DNA of 25,943 nucleotides. Source: UBA1573 sp016794285 (GTDB lineage: Bacteria; Pseudomonadota; Alphaproteobacteria; Micavibrionales; Micavibrionaceae). Both the position numbers and the translations under genes were made by a program. The stretch is taken from the NCBI GenBank assembly GCA_016794285.1, contig JAEUKO010000021.1, forward strand, positions 1-25,943. Reading direction: 5' to 3'. The number at the start of each line of letters is the position of its first letter. Position 1 is the first letter of the stretch. Shown here piece after piece: positions 15,492 to 23,659 of this stretch. Under the pieces are notes generated by a model. It ran no database searches, was not told where the DNA came from, and saw only the letters and a program-made list of their open reading frames with translations.

Positions 15492-16484
15492 ATGGACGGA
15501 ATGAAAGAGCAATCCACCATGAAAGCCGTTGAATTTCTTTCCCTTGGCGGGCCTGAGGTTATTCATCTGACCGAACGCCCCCGCCCCGTCCCCCAAAACG
15601 GGGAGGTTTTGATTCGGGTTGTAGCTGCGGGCATGAACCGCGCCGACATTTTGCAGCGTATGGGACAACACCCCCCACCTCAAGGCGTGACAGATATTCC
15701 TGGCCTTGAAGTTTCAGGCTACATCGACTCCATTGGCCCAGAGGTTGAATCCAGCTTGATCGGACAGCCCGTTTGCGCCTTGCTTGCCGGAGGAGGGTAC
15801 GCCGAATATGTCACAGCCCCTGCAGCCTTGTGCCTTGGTATACATGGGAAGCTTGCGATAGAAGATGCCGCCGCCCTGCCCGAGGCTCTTTATACCGTGA
15901 CCAAAAACGTCTTTGTTTTGGGCGGACTCAAATCTGGTGAACACCTGCTTATCAATGGCGGAGCGTCAGGAATTGGAACTCTGGCCATTCAGATGGCCCG
16001 CTCTGCCGGAGCCCGCGTATCCGCGACAGCCGGATCAGAAGAGAAAGTCTCTTTTTGCCGAACATTGGGCGCGACCCACGCCCTGAACTACAAAACGGAT
16101 GATATTTCCGCTGCCCTCAAAGAAGATCCTGTAGATGTTGTTTTAGATATGGCGGGAGGGGAGACTTTGACCCGTGACCTTTCCCTTATGGCCTTTGGTG
16201 GACGCCATGTGAGCATCGCTTTTCTGGAGGGACGATCCTCAGTGATTGACCTTCCCACTCTCATGAAGAAACGCCTGACCATTACAGGTTCCATGCTGCG
16301 CCATGACGGGCCAAAAGAGAAAGCAGTCCTTCACCAAATCATCTTGGAAAAATTTTGGCCCCACGTGATAAACGGAACCATCGCACCAGTTATTTCTGCT
16401 CGCTTTCCCTTGGCAGATGTGGCAAAAGCTCATGAATTTTTCGCAAAAGGTACACATATCGGAAAAATTATTCTCCTCCTGTAG
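15492..16484 (+). CDS. NAD(P)H:quinone oxidoreductase, zinc-independent MDR family (PIG3-like)
   Basis: The product is 330 residues (321 if the ATG at 15519, giving MKAVEF, is the true start, which family N-termini favour). Motifs are GEVLIRVVAAGMNRADILQR, IPGLEVSGYI, and the nucleotide-binding LLINGGASGIGTLAIQMARS. PVDVVLDMAGGETL and the terminal THIGKIILLL follow. The zinc-binding cysteines of alcohol dehydrogenases are absent. It fits the TP53I3/PIG3 quinone reductase group, which reduces quinones with NADPH in the cytosol. Physiological substrate unknown. AAGAG precedes the upstream ATG. It is divergent from DUF1192-bdhA. Confidence 0.9.
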   Translation: MDGMKEQSTMKAVEFLSLGGPEVIHLTERPRPVPQNGEVLIRVVAAGMNRADILQRMGQHPPPQGVTDIPGLEVSGYIDSIGPEVESSLIGQPVCALLAGGGYAEYVTAPAALCLGIHGKLAIEDAAALPEALYTVTKNVFVLGGLKSGEHLLINGGASGIGTLAIQMARSAGARVSATAGSEEKVSFCRTLGATHALNYKTDDISAALKEDPVDVVLDMAGGETLTRDLSLMAFGGRHVSIAFLEGRSSVIDLPTLMKKRLTITGSMLRHDGPKEKAVLHQIILEKFWPHVINGTIAPVISARFPLADVAKAHEFFAKGTHIGKIILLL

Positions 16485-16581
16485 TTTTTTCATATTCATG
16501 AGAAATAAAAATTGTACTCTTTTGCAAAACGGATTATAGTTTTGGCCAATCCCATACAACTTGGTTATCTTCAACCATGTG

Positions 16582-16600
16582 GATCCGAAGGGAACGGATC
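16582..16600. other. Perfect inverted repeat upstream of trcR
   Basis: GATCCG (16582-16587) and CGGATC (16595-16600) form a 6-bp stem with a 7-base loop in the 183-base gap between the quinone oxidoreductase and trcR. No T run follows immediately on either strand, so it is an imperfect terminator candidate or an operator about 70 bases upstream of the trcR start. Confidence 0.35.
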
Positions 16601-16667
16601 GGCAGGACTCGGGTTTTATCCGTTTCTGGCCGGAACATAAGACACTATATTTTTAACGGAGTCGGAA

Positions 16668-17330
16668 ATGTCTGAAATTGATATGAACAAGCCCCTGAAA
16701 CCAAAAGCCAGTGCCGTATGGCTGATTGAAAACACAACCTTGAGCTTCGACCAGATTGCCCTTTATACTGGTCTCCATAGCATTGAGATCGGTGCTTTGG
16801 CCGACGAAGAAGTTGGAAAAGGAATTATCGGCGAAAGTCCGATTTTGGCAGGCGAACTCACCGCCGAAGAAATTGCCCGTTGCGAAAAAGATGAATCGGC
16901 CCAATTACAGATTCTGAAACAAGACGGCCCTTCTTTGAAAGTCCGCGCCAAAGGCCCACGCTATACTCCTGTGGCCAAACGCAACGACAAACCAGACGCC
17001 ATTGCCTATATCCTCAAGCACAATCCCGAAATCAGCGATGCCCAAATCTGCAAGCTGGTTGGGACAACAAAACCCACCATTCAGGCTATTCGGGACCGCT
17101 CTCACCCCAATGCCGCCAATTTCCGGCCACGCCACCCTGCGGAATTGGGTTTGTGTTCTTATCAGGAATTGGACAAAGCCTCCCGCAAGGGGCTCAAAGC
17201 CCAAGGCAAAGATCCTGATGTTGAAGCCGCCAAACGTTTGGCCGCAGCCACGGCCTCAGCCGAAGATGCTCCAAGCAGTGAAAGTAAATCAAAATTTGAT
17301 TTCTCGAACTTCCTTAAATCGGCTTCATAA
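16668..17330 (+). CDS. trcR: Cell-cycle transcriptional regulator TrcR (DUF1013)
   Basis: The 220-residue product matches the DUF1013 family: KASAVWLIENTTLSFDQIA, FDQIALYTGLHSIEIGALAD, KGPRYTPVAKRNDKPDAI, and KHNPEISDAQICKLVGTTKP. The last segment looks like a helix-turn-helix and continues TIQAIRDRSHPN. FRPRHPAELGLCSYQELDKA follows, and the C-terminus is Ala/Ser-rich with FDFSNFLKS. The family is alphaproteobacterial, and members are annotated as the cell-cycle regulator TrcR. GGAG lies 6 nt before the ATG. A TATATT box about 20 bases further upstream may be the -10. It stands alone as a transcription unit, followed at once by a strong hairpin. Confidence 0.92.
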   Translation: MSEIDMNKPLKPKASAVWLIENTTLSFDQIALYTGLHSIEIGALADEEVGKGIIGESPILAGELTAEEIARCEKDESAQLQILKQDGPSLKVRAKGPRYTPVAKRNDKPDAIAYILKHNPEISDAQICKLVGTTKPTIQAIRDRSHPNAANFRPRHPAELGLCSYQELDKASRKGLKAQGKDPDVEAAKRLAAATASAEDAPSSESKSKFDFSNFLKSAS

Positions 17331-17363
17331 AAAAAGGAGGCCCGGGATCAACCGGGCCGTCCT
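17329..17363 (-). terminator. Strong intrinsic terminator between trcR and the DUF465 gene
   Basis: GGCCCGG (17339-17345) pairs with CCGGGCC (17352-17358), extended by AGGA/TCCT with one bulged base. On the minus strand the stem leads into a run of T (complement of the A run at 17329-17335), which makes a classical terminator for the DUF465 gene ending at 17444. On the plus strand the same hairpin begins right at the trcR stop but lacks a T run. It may therefore protect the trcR mRNA 3' end rather than terminate it. Confidence 0.75.
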
Positions 17364-17443
17364 ACAATTCCAAAACTATAAAGCCTAAGGCGCGATGTCA
17401 GTTAACGGACTTTATCCCGATAACCACCGCGCACACCAAGGCT

Positions 17444-17626
17444 CTAGCTAATGTGTTCGATCTGCTCCTTAAGCCCAAGCTTCACACGCTTTAAGCGGCG
17501 GAGTTCCTGATCTGAGACTGACGGGTGACGGCTCAGTGTATCTATCTCGGTATCAACCGCGAGGTGTTTCGCGCGTAAAGACTCAAGACGGGAAGACCGA
17601 GAAGACGAACTTAGAGCCAGTGTCAT
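17444..17626 (-). CDS. DUF465 (YdcH-like) small protein
   Basis: The frame is open further upstream, but AAAGGAG sits just before ATG 17626, giving 60 residues (MTLALSSSSR...). The pattern is that of DUF465: SLRAKHLAVDTEIDTLSRHP followed by SVSDQELRRLKRVKLGLKEQ with the conserved LKxxKLxLKxxI. It forms two short helices; function unknown. A possible promoter lies upstream on the minus strand (TTGGAA, 18 bases, TATGAT). The gene is ended by the terminator at 17329-17363. Confidence 0.88.
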   Translation of the reverse strand: MTLALSSSSRSSRLESLRAKHLAVDTEIDTLSRHPSVSDQELRRLKRVKLGLKEQIEHIS

Positions 17627-17848
17627 AGCATTCTCCTTTGTTGTGATGTGAACAGGCTTTATCATACGCTTCATGGAATAAAGTTTCCAAACAAATTTTT
17701 GTTGGGAAATTTTATAACCTCCATCTCGCCGAAAAAACAACAACTTACGACCCTCCTGTCAAAAGGATTGGGTCCCGTACTGTCTCAAGCGGTCAGGAAG
17801 TGTGCACCTGCGAAATGACAACCATATTTTCAGTATAACGGCGAAAAT

Positions 17849-17865
17849 GTTAAACGAGGTTTAAC
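17849..17865 (-). terminator. Perfect inverted repeat after the aldehyde dehydrogenase (weak terminator or operator)
   Basis: GTTAAAC (17849-17855) and GTTTAAC (17859-17865) form a 7-bp stem with a 3-base loop, 14 bases beyond the aldehyde dehydrogenase stop. On the minus strand ATTTTC follows, only a short T run. It is either a weak terminator of the symporter-dehydrogenase operon or a binding site for a dimeric regulator upstream of the DUF465 gene. Confidence 0.4.
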
Positions 17866-17879
17866 AGCCAGCACGATTT

Positions 17880-19412
17880 TTATAAAAACACGACCCCCTG
17901 AGCCAAAGGCAAGGCTGTCGAGTAATTGATGGTTTGTGTTTGGCGTCTCATGTAAATCTTCCACGAATCGGAACCGCTCTCGCGTCCGCCCCCCGTCTCT
18001 TTTTCTCCGCCGAAAGCTCCACCGATTTCAGCACCACTTGGGCCAATGTTGACATTGGCAATGCCGCAATCGCTCCCTACAGCCGAGAGAAATATTTCAG
18101 ATTCGCGAACATCCAATGTGAAGATACAAGATGACAAGCCTTGTGGGACGGAATTATTGAGAGAAATGGCTTCTTCCAAAGTCTGGTAAGTCAGCACATA
18201 CAAGATCGGTGCAAAAGTTTCATGGCGAACGACTTCTGATTGGGCAGACATCCGAATGATTGTAGGCCGAACATAACACCCTCCCTCGCATCCATCAACT
18301 GTAAGGGTTTCTTCTCCAGTTAGAACCTGCCCGCCTTGACTTTTGGCAGCCTGAATTGCCTCACGCATACGCTCTCCAGCATCAGCATCAATCAGTGGAC
18401 CAATCAAGGTTCCTTCGATCAATGGATTTCCGCTAGGCAAAGACTCATAGGCCTTGACCAAAGACGGCAACAAGCGGTCTACCACGCTTTCATGAACAAT
18501 CAAGCGGCGCAACGATGTGCATCGTTGTCCAGCCGTTCCGACCGCACTGAACACAATTGATCTCACCGCCATATCAAGATCAGCCGATGGCGCGACAATC
18601 ATGGCATTGTTTCCCCCCAGCTCTAACAAGCTGCGACCAAAACGATCAGAGGTGATTTTTCCAACTGCGTGCCCCATGCGCGTACTGCCTGTGGCACTAA
18701 CCAGAGGAATCAATGGATGGGAAGCAATCACTTCTCCAACATCACGCCCACCGATAAGGATTTCACACAGACTCTCTGGTGCGCTATGCCCTGAATCACG
18801 AAATTTTTGCAAGGCCCTCTTGAAAATTGCTCCGCACGCCAAGGCAGTTAGCGGTGTTTTCTCTGAAGGTTTCCACAGCACCGGATTGCCGCATACCAAC
18901 GCCAGAGCCGCATTCCACGCCCAAACCGCCACCGGAAAATTAAAGGCAGAAATCACCCCAACAGGCCCCAAAGGATGCCACATCTCACGCATATGATGCC
19001 CCGCACGTTCCGAAGCAATCGTGAGCCCATAAAGCTGGCGAGACAGCCCCACAGCAAAATCGCAGATATCAATCATCTCTTGAACTTCGCCGCAACCTTC
19101 GTTGACGATTTTCCCGCATTCAATTGTCACGAGACGACCAAGTTCCGTCTTAACCTCACGAAGTTCTTGCCCAAACAGGCGAACCAACTCTCCCCTCTGT
19201 GGAGCTGGAACCTGCCGCCACGCCAAAAATGCGGCTCTCGACCGTTCGATAGCCGAGTTAACATCGCTCGTTGATGATATTTTTACTTTGGCCAACAACG
19301 CCCCATCAATTGGCGAAGAAACAGACAAACCAGAATCTTGGTTGATCTCTCCTGCACTCACTCCGAGATGAGTCAATATCTGGGTAGCTTGATCTTTTAT
19401 CTTGTGAGACAC
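17880..19412 (-). CDS. ALDH7-family aldehyde dehydrogenase (aminoadipate-semialdehyde type)
   Basis: I choose GTG 19412 (510 residues). It lies 4 bases after the stop of the symporter gene, with AAGGAG 9 nt before it, and 510 residues fits the family. The upstream in-frame ATG at 19439 lies inside the symporter gene and has no ribosome site. Motifs are GVISAFNFPVAVWAWNAALA (N158), LWKPSEKTPL (K181), LLELGGNNA (E264) and the catalytic cysteine in GTAGQRCTSLRRL (C298). HETFAPILYV and PSGAEIGGAFGGEKETGGGR follow; the latter is the ALDH7 substrate region. Relatives (antiquitin, AmaB) oxidise 2-aminoadipate 6-semialdehyde in lysine breakdown, or betaine/other aldehydes. No lysine-pathway genes are nearby, so the substrate is uncertain. 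Confidence 0.93.
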   Translation of the reverse strand: MSHKIKDQATQILTHLGVSAGEINQDSGLSVSSPIDGALLAKVKISSTSDVNSAIERSRAAFLAWRQVPAPQRGELVRLFGQELREVKTELGRLVTIECGKIVNEGCGEVQEMIDICDFAVGLSRQLYGLTIASERAGHHMREMWHPLGPVGVISAFNFPVAVWAWNAALALVCGNPVLWKPSEKTPLTALACGAIFKRALQKFRDSGHSAPESLCEILIGGRDVGEVIASHPLIPLVSATGSTRMGHAVGKITSDRFGRSLLELGGNNAMIVAPSADLDMAVRSIVFSAVGTAGQRCTSLRRLIVHESVVDRLLPSLVKAYESLPSGNPLIEGTLIGPLIDADAGERMREAIQAAKSQGGQVLTGEETLTVDGCEGGCYVRPTIIRMSAQSEVVRHETFAPILYVLTYQTLEEAISLNNSVPQGLSSCIFTLDVRESEIFLSAVGSDCGIANVNIGPSGAEIGGAFGGEKETGGGRESGSDSWKIYMRRQTQTINYSTALPLAQGVVFL

Positions 19413-19416
19413 GCGC

Positions 19417-21135
19417 TTATTCTCCTTCTTCACTTTCATCGTCCGGCAAAGAAGAACCCGCTGCCGCTTGCTTGCCAAATTCTCCACGAACAGGTTTGAG
19501 CAAAGACCTCCGCAACTCTCCGGCATCATCAAGAATGGGATAGGCAATCGAAGCCATCAAACTGTTGATCCGCCGCAAGTCACGGATAATATCCATGTGC
19601 AAATCGCTGGTTGCAATCGTTTCGGGAACGCCAAGCTGGAGTCGTGCCAAGTGGTTAAACGAGGCTTCTTTTTCGGCCATCTTGATAACAGCCTTATCCT
19701 CCACCAACTGCCGCGCCAAGCGGGTATCGCCTGATATAAAAACTGTCTGCGCGAGCCTCACACTATCAAGGACCAATTGGAACAAATTATTCAGCTCGGT
19801 TTTTCCCTCTAGAGAGAAACTGCTTTTGTCGCGGATTTTCTTTTCGGCAAGAATCAGCAAGTTCCGATCAATAATATCTCCAACGTGCTCCAGATTGGTG
19901 GCAAAGGTCAAAATCTGAAAATGACGTTTTCCTTCGCTGCCATTCATAGTTTCTTGGGTAATGCGAACCAGATAAGCCTTCAGAGCCCGATAGAGTTTAT
20001 CAATCACCGTGTCGGTCTGTTTGATTTTCTCAATGATTGCGTCATCTCCCTTCTGAAAGGCCTCCCAAACCTGTTGAAGCATCTGGTCAGTCAGATCAGC
20101 AATCCGCAAAACTTCCCGCGATGCATTGGTAAGAGCCACAGTCGGCGTATCCAAAACGCGATCATCTAGATATTGGGGACGGGCAGGATCGTCACGATCC
20201 ACCTTCTCCGGAATGGCTTTTGTGACCAAATCGGACACCACCCCAAGAAAGGGAAGAAAAACAAGCGCGAGAACGACATTAAAAACCATGTGGAAATTGA
20301 CCAGAATCCACTCAGGATCTAGCGGCAGAGTATCAATCCACGCCCTGAGTGGGCCAAGAAACACAAGCACCACCAAAACCGAGATCAACCGCATAATCAA
20401 ATTTCCGGCTGGAATGCGGGCCGCCTGAGGAGGGTCTTTCAAGCTGGACATCAACGGTGCAATGACGTTGCCAATATTCGCACCCAACACCATGACGATT
20501 GCCAAATGAAGTGAAATAACATCCGTATGGACCAAAGACATGAGCAACAAAACAATCGCCAGTGATGAATGAAACATCCATGTCAGCAAGGCCCCAAACA
20601 GCACAGACAAAAATGGATCAGACGCGAGAGGCTGCAAAATAAGCGGCAAAACTTCAGACGTTTTAAGCGGACCTGCTGCATCCTTAATCAAATGGAGCGA
20701 CAGCAAAATCAGGCCCAACCCAACAAGAATACGACCAACTTGACGCCGCGCCCCTGCCTGTTCCTGAGCAGAATAAAAGACATACCCAACAATCACCAGC
20801 ACAGGAGAAAGCCACGACAAATTAAGCGTCAAAGCCTGAGCAACCAAAGTCGTTCCAACATCCGCACCAAGAATAACCGCCAAAGCTGGTGTTGTTCCGA
20901 TTAACCCCTGTCCAGCAAAACTGGAAATAATCATGGTTGTAGCCGTTGAACTTTGCAAAATAGCCGTGACCGCGATCCCTGTCACAAACGCGAACAAGCG
21001 ATTCCGCGTGCTATAGGATACCGCCTGCCGCAGCTGCACCCCAAAGGCACGCATCACCCCTGTTCGAACCAGACGCAGGCCGAACAGCAGCAAACAAACA
21101 CCCCCGAGAATATGCAACAGAATAAGACTTGGCAT
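19417..21135 (-). CDS. Na+/phosphate symporter with C-terminal PhoU-like domain
   Basis: The product has about 572 residues. The first half holds two NptA/PF02690 repeats: LFGLRLVRTGVMRAFG with the QSSTATT motif near residue 61, and the second repeat with LTWMFHSSLAIVLLLMSLV, LGANIGN and about eight TM segments in total. The second half (from about 330) is helical and PhoU-like: ASREVLRIADLTDQMLQQVW, FATNLEHVGDIIDRNL and LHMDIIRDLRRINSLMASIA. This layout is that of bacterial NptA/YjbB transporters, which move phosphate across the inner membrane. In the second repeat the usual QSS reads HSS. Start: ATG 21135 or GTG 21141; neither has a ribosome site. The aldehyde dehydrogenase gene follows after 4 bases. 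Confidence 0.92.
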   Translation of the reverse strand: MPSLILLHILGGVCLLLFGLRLVRTGVMRAFGVQLRQAVSYSTRNRLFAFVTGIAVTAILQSSTATTMIISSFAGQGLIGTTPALAVILGADVGTTLVAQALTLNLSWLSPVLVIVGYVFYSAQEQAGARRQVGRILVGLGLILLSLHLIKDAAGPLKTSEVLPLILQPLASDPFLSVLFGALLTWMFHSSLAIVLLLMSLVHTDVISLHLAIVMVLGANIGNVIAPLMSSLKDPPQAARIPAGNLIMRLISVLVVLVFLGPLRAWIDTLPLDPEWILVNFHMVFNVVLALVFLPFLGVVSDLVTKAIPEKVDRDDPARPQYLDDRVLDTPTVALTNASREVLRIADLTDQMLQQVWEAFQKGDDAIIEKIKQTDTVIDKLYRALKAYLVRITQETMNGSEGKRHFQILTFATNLEHVGDIIDRNLLILAEKKIRDKSSFSLEGKTELNNLFQLVLDSVRLAQTVFISGDTRLARQLVEDKAVIKMAEKEASFNHLARLQLGVPETIATSDLHMDIIRDLRRINSLMASIAYPILDDAGELRRSLLKPVRGEFGKQAAAGSSLPDDESEEGE

Positions 21136-21168
21136 GAACACACTGTGATTTTTAATTTTCTATTTGAC

Positions 21169-21197
21169 ATCGTACCCGCAAGAGGGCATCGGCTCAA
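21169..21197 (-). promoter_or_regulatory. Candidate promoter of the symporter-aldehyde dehydrogenase operon
   Basis: On the minus strand TTGAGC (21192-21197), 17 bases, then TACGAT (21169-21174), about 30 bases before the symporter start. The -35 overlaps a 5-bp inverted repeat ATCGG-N7-CCGAT (21188-21204), a possible operator or the remains of a terminator from the pet side. Confidence 0.45.
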
Positions 21198-21241
21198 GAC
21201 CGATCCTCACCCTCCAACAAGTTTCAGAAGAAATAGCCTTA

Positions 21242-21514
21242 TTATTTCTTTTGGGCCTGTTTAGTCGAAGACATAGCATCGGAGTATTTCTTTTCGGCCC
21301 GATCTGCAAGAAAACTCAACACGGCCGCAGGCACAAAAGGAACCAGAAAGATAAAGATGGTCAACGGGTTCCGCAAAGCTTCTACCAAGCGACCATCAAC
21401 ATTCTTAACATACATGACACAAAAAAGGATAATCCCAATGGTCACAAACAACAGTGAAGCGAACCGATAGACCTTGGCCTTCATCAAAAATTCTTTGGGG
21501 TTTTGAGTAGAAAT
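21242..21514 (-). CDS. Small two-TM membrane protein downstream of petC, apparent ATT start
   Basis: The confident part starts at ATG 21484 and gives 80 residues: MKAKVYRF, a TM helix (SLLFVTIGIILFCVMYV), a loop NVDGRLVEALRN, a second TM helix (LTIFIFLVPFVPAAVLSFLA) and a Lys-rich tail DRAEKKYSD...KQAQKK. The ATG at 21484 has no good ribosome site. Ten codons upstream, in frame, is ATT 21514 with AAGGAGG 5 nt before it. It would add the natural-looking polar start STQNPKEFL, for 90 residues. I therefore take ATT as the likely start, unless the base is an error for ATG. I do not recognise the family. Position right behind petC suggests a role near the respiratory chain, but this is inference from context only. 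Confidence 0.72.
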   Translation of the reverse strand: MSTQNPKEFLMKAKVYRFASLLFVTIGIILFCVMYVKNVDGRLVEALRNPLTIFIFLVPFVPAAVLSFLADRAEKKYSDAMSSTKQAQKK

Positions 21515-21519
21515 GAGAG

Positions 21520-21526
21520 CCTCCTT
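21520..21526 (-). promoter_or_regulatory. Consensus Shine-Dalgarno AAGGAGG in front of an ATT codon
   Basis: On the minus strand AAGGAGG (21526-21520) lies 5 nt before ATT at 21514-21512 and just behind the petC stop (21530-21532). It is the strongest ribosome site in this part of the window, and no ATG or GTG lies within a usable distance. It decides the start of the small membrane protein gene. Confidence 0.6.
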
Positions 21527-21529
21527 GCT

Positions 21530-22309
21530 TTAGTGGGCCTTTTTCCAGACAGTCTTTTTAACAGCGTACATAATTCCAGCAAAGGCGAGGAGGAATAAAA
21601 CGACTTTAACCCCCATGCGCTTACGTTGTTCCATCTCTGGTTCAGCCGCCCATGTCAAGAAACTGCTAACATCCTTGGCGTACTGCCCCAGCGTTTGAGC
21701 CGTTCCATCAGCGTAAGTGACCTGACCGTTTGAAAGGGGAGCCGGCATAGAAATAATATGACCAGACATTGCTTTGTTGTAATACTGAGTGTCCGAGAGA
21801 ACAACGCCTTCGGGCGCGGCCGCATAGCCAGTCAAAACCCCGTACACATAGTCAGCTCCGCCATGACGCGCCTTGGTAATCAAGGACAAATCGGGAGGCA
21901 AAGCCCCGTTATTGGCCGCCATTGCCGCTTTGTCATTGGCAAAAGGAGACTTAATTTTGTCGCTGGGCCGCCCGGGACGCTCAAACATCTCCCCTTCATC
22001 GTTGGGGCCATCCATCACCATGACTTCTCCGGCAATGGCTTTAACTTGTTCTTCGTTCTAGCCAAGAGCCGTCAAATTCCGGTAAGCCACCCGTTTTAGA
22101 GAATGACAACTGGCGCAAACCTCGCGGTATACCTGAAACCCACGCTGCAAAGATGCCTTGTCATAGGTTCCAAATGGCCCCGAAAAAGACCAGTCCATCG
22201 CGGTCAATTCGTGTTCACCAGATTCAGAAGCTTCTGCCGGATAAGAGGAGGCCGAAGCAGACAAAAGGACCAGAGCAAGAGCGGTCAACTGAATGGATTT
22301 TTTCATCAT
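21530..22309 (-). pseudogene. petC: Cytochrome c1 (petC) with one in-frame amber codon
   Basis: The gene reads in one frame from ATG 22309 (or 22306, GGGTGAAA before it) to TAA 21530, except for TAG at 22058-22060, codon 84. Before the TAG lie a signal peptide (MKKSIQLTALALVLLSASAS), the mature start and heme-binding CASCH in VYREVCASCHSL, then YRNLTALG. After it come NEEQVKAIAGEVMVMDGPND, EGEMFERPGRP, the axial-Met region ISMPAPL, and a C-terminal TM anchor (VVLFLLAFAGIMYAV) with a basic end. All cytochrome c1 elements are present, so there is no other damage. Neighbouring petB itself ends with TAG, so TAG acts as stop here. The codon is thus a nonsense mutation, a sequencing error, or a read-through site. 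The gene follows petB by 7 bases. Confidence 0.88.
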
Positions 22310-22316
22310 TTTCACC

Positions 22317-23627
22317 CTATGACTTGCAGGAGCCGCAACACGCCAGAACAGACTCATGAATGCTTGCGGGCATTGGTTTTGCTTTTTCAATTCGCCCCAA
22401 AAGCGGCAGCAGAACAAGAAAAAATCCGTAGTAATACAAGGTCATGATCTGAGCCACATGGGTGGTGGTAAACTCAAACGATCCAATCGGGAAAAGAGGT
22501 GTATCCGCAGGCATTCCTCCGACTTTCCCCAAGACAAAAACCGCAACAACAAAAAAGATGAGGGAGGACCGAAACAAAGGCCGATACCGCGCCGAGCGAA
22601 CCGGATGCGTGTCAAGCCAAGGCATAACCAAGAGTAGAGCAATCGAGCCAAACATGGCCAGAACCCCGCCCAGCTTGGCTTCAACCAAAATAATCTCGGT
22701 GAAAGGAATCCCAATATCAAAATTCACAGCCCGCAAAATGGCGTAAAACGGAAGGAAATACCACTCAGGAACAATATGGGCTGGTGTTACCAGCGGATTT
22801 GCAGGAATGTAATTGTCGGGATGTCCCAACGCATTCGGCATGAAAAAGACAAAAACGGCATAGACAATCAAGAACACAACCAAACCAAAACTATCTTTCA
22901 TCGTATAGTATGGATGGAAAGGAAGAGTGTCTTTCTCACTCTTGGGTTCTATCCCGCTGGGGTTATTGGACCCCGTCACATGAAGAGCCCAAACGTGAAG
23001 GAAAACAACCCCCACGATGACAAAAGGCAAAAGGTAATGAAGGGCAAAAAAGCGGTTCAGAGTTGGGTTATCAACCGAAAACCCTCCCCAAAGAAATTCA
23101 ACAACGGTCGTACCAACCACCGGAATTGCCGAGAACAAGTTGGTAATAACCGTGGCTCCCCAATAACTCATTTGTCCCCACGGCAAGACATAGCCCATAA
23201 AGGCCGTTGCCATCATAAGCAGAAAAATGACCACACCGAATATCCAGAGCAGCTCACGCGGTTTTTTATAAGAGCCGTAATACATCCCACGAAAAATATG
23301 AATATACACGGCAATAAAGAAGAAAGAAGCCCCGTTCATGTGAATATAACGAAGCAGCCAGCCGTAATTGACATCGCGCATAATGCGTTCAACGGCATCA
23401 AAGGCAATACCAGTGTTGGGAGCATAATTCATCACGAGAGCAATGCCGGTGACAATCATGGTAACCAGCATGAACATGGCAATCGCGCCAAAGTTCCAGA
23501 AATAATTGAAGTTTCTTGGCGTTGGGAAAACACCGTATTCCTTGCTCATCATCGTAAAAATGGGCAGACGAGAATCAATCCATTCCACAACAGGATTTTC
23601 AAAAGAGGTGCGAGAACCTGAGGCCAT
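22317..23627 (-). CDS. petB: Cytochrome b subunit of the bc1 complex
   Basis: The 436-residue product is a full-length bacterial cytochrome b with eight TM segments. Heme-ligand histidines are H96/H110 and H197/H211, each pair with the correct spacing of 14 (RYIHMNGASFFFIAVYIHIF; ALHYLLPFVIVGVVFLHVWA). The Qo-site PEWY is at 287-290, and GYVLPWGQMSYWGATVITNL is the conserved C-helix to cd1 stretch. It carries electrons from ubiquinol across the inner membrane between the two hemes. The C-terminus is longer than in mitochondria and ends Cys-rich (VLACCGSCKS). GGAG lies 9 nt before the ATG. It is 32 bases behind petA and 7 bases before petC in the usual fbcFBC order. Confidence 0.97.
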   Translation of the reverse strand: MASGSRTSFENPVVEWIDSRLPIFTMMSKEYGVFPTPRNFNYFWNFGAIAMFMLVTMIVTGIALVMNYAPNTGIAFDAVERIMRDVNYGWLLRYIHMNGASFFFIAVYIHIFRGMYYGSYKKPRELLWIFGVVIFLLMMATAFMGYVLPWGQMSYWGATVITNLFSAIPVVGTTVVEFLWGGFSVDNPTLNRFFALHYLLPFVIVGVVFLHVWALHVTGSNNPSGIEPKSEKDTLPFHPYYTMKDSFGLVVFLIVYAVFVFFMPNALGHPDNYIPANPLVTPAHIVPEWYFLPFYAILRAVNFDIGIPFTEIILVEAKLGGVLAMFGSIALLLVMPWLDTHPVRSARYRPLFRSSLIFFVVAVFVLGKVGGMPADTPLFPIGSFEFTTTHVAQIMTLYYYGFFLVLLPLLGRIEKAKPMPASIHESVLACCGSCKS

Positions 23628-23659
23628 AGTATTAAGCTCCGTGCGCTTTTAGTAAAAAA

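Noticed and set aside
19413..19547. Upstream extension of the aldehyde dehydrogenase
   Set aside because: These 45 codons lie inside the symporter's C-terminal coding region; GTG 19412 has the ribosome site and gives the family length.
22058..22060. TAG reassigned to an amino acid throughout the genome
   Set aside because: petB, the DUF465 gene and the NDUFAF5-like gene all end properly at TAG at the expected protein length.
22776..23621. Long plus-strand open frame of 281 codons opposite petB
   Set aside because: Antisense shadow of the conserved cytochrome b gene; its translation is rich in His, Asn and Lys with no domain pattern.
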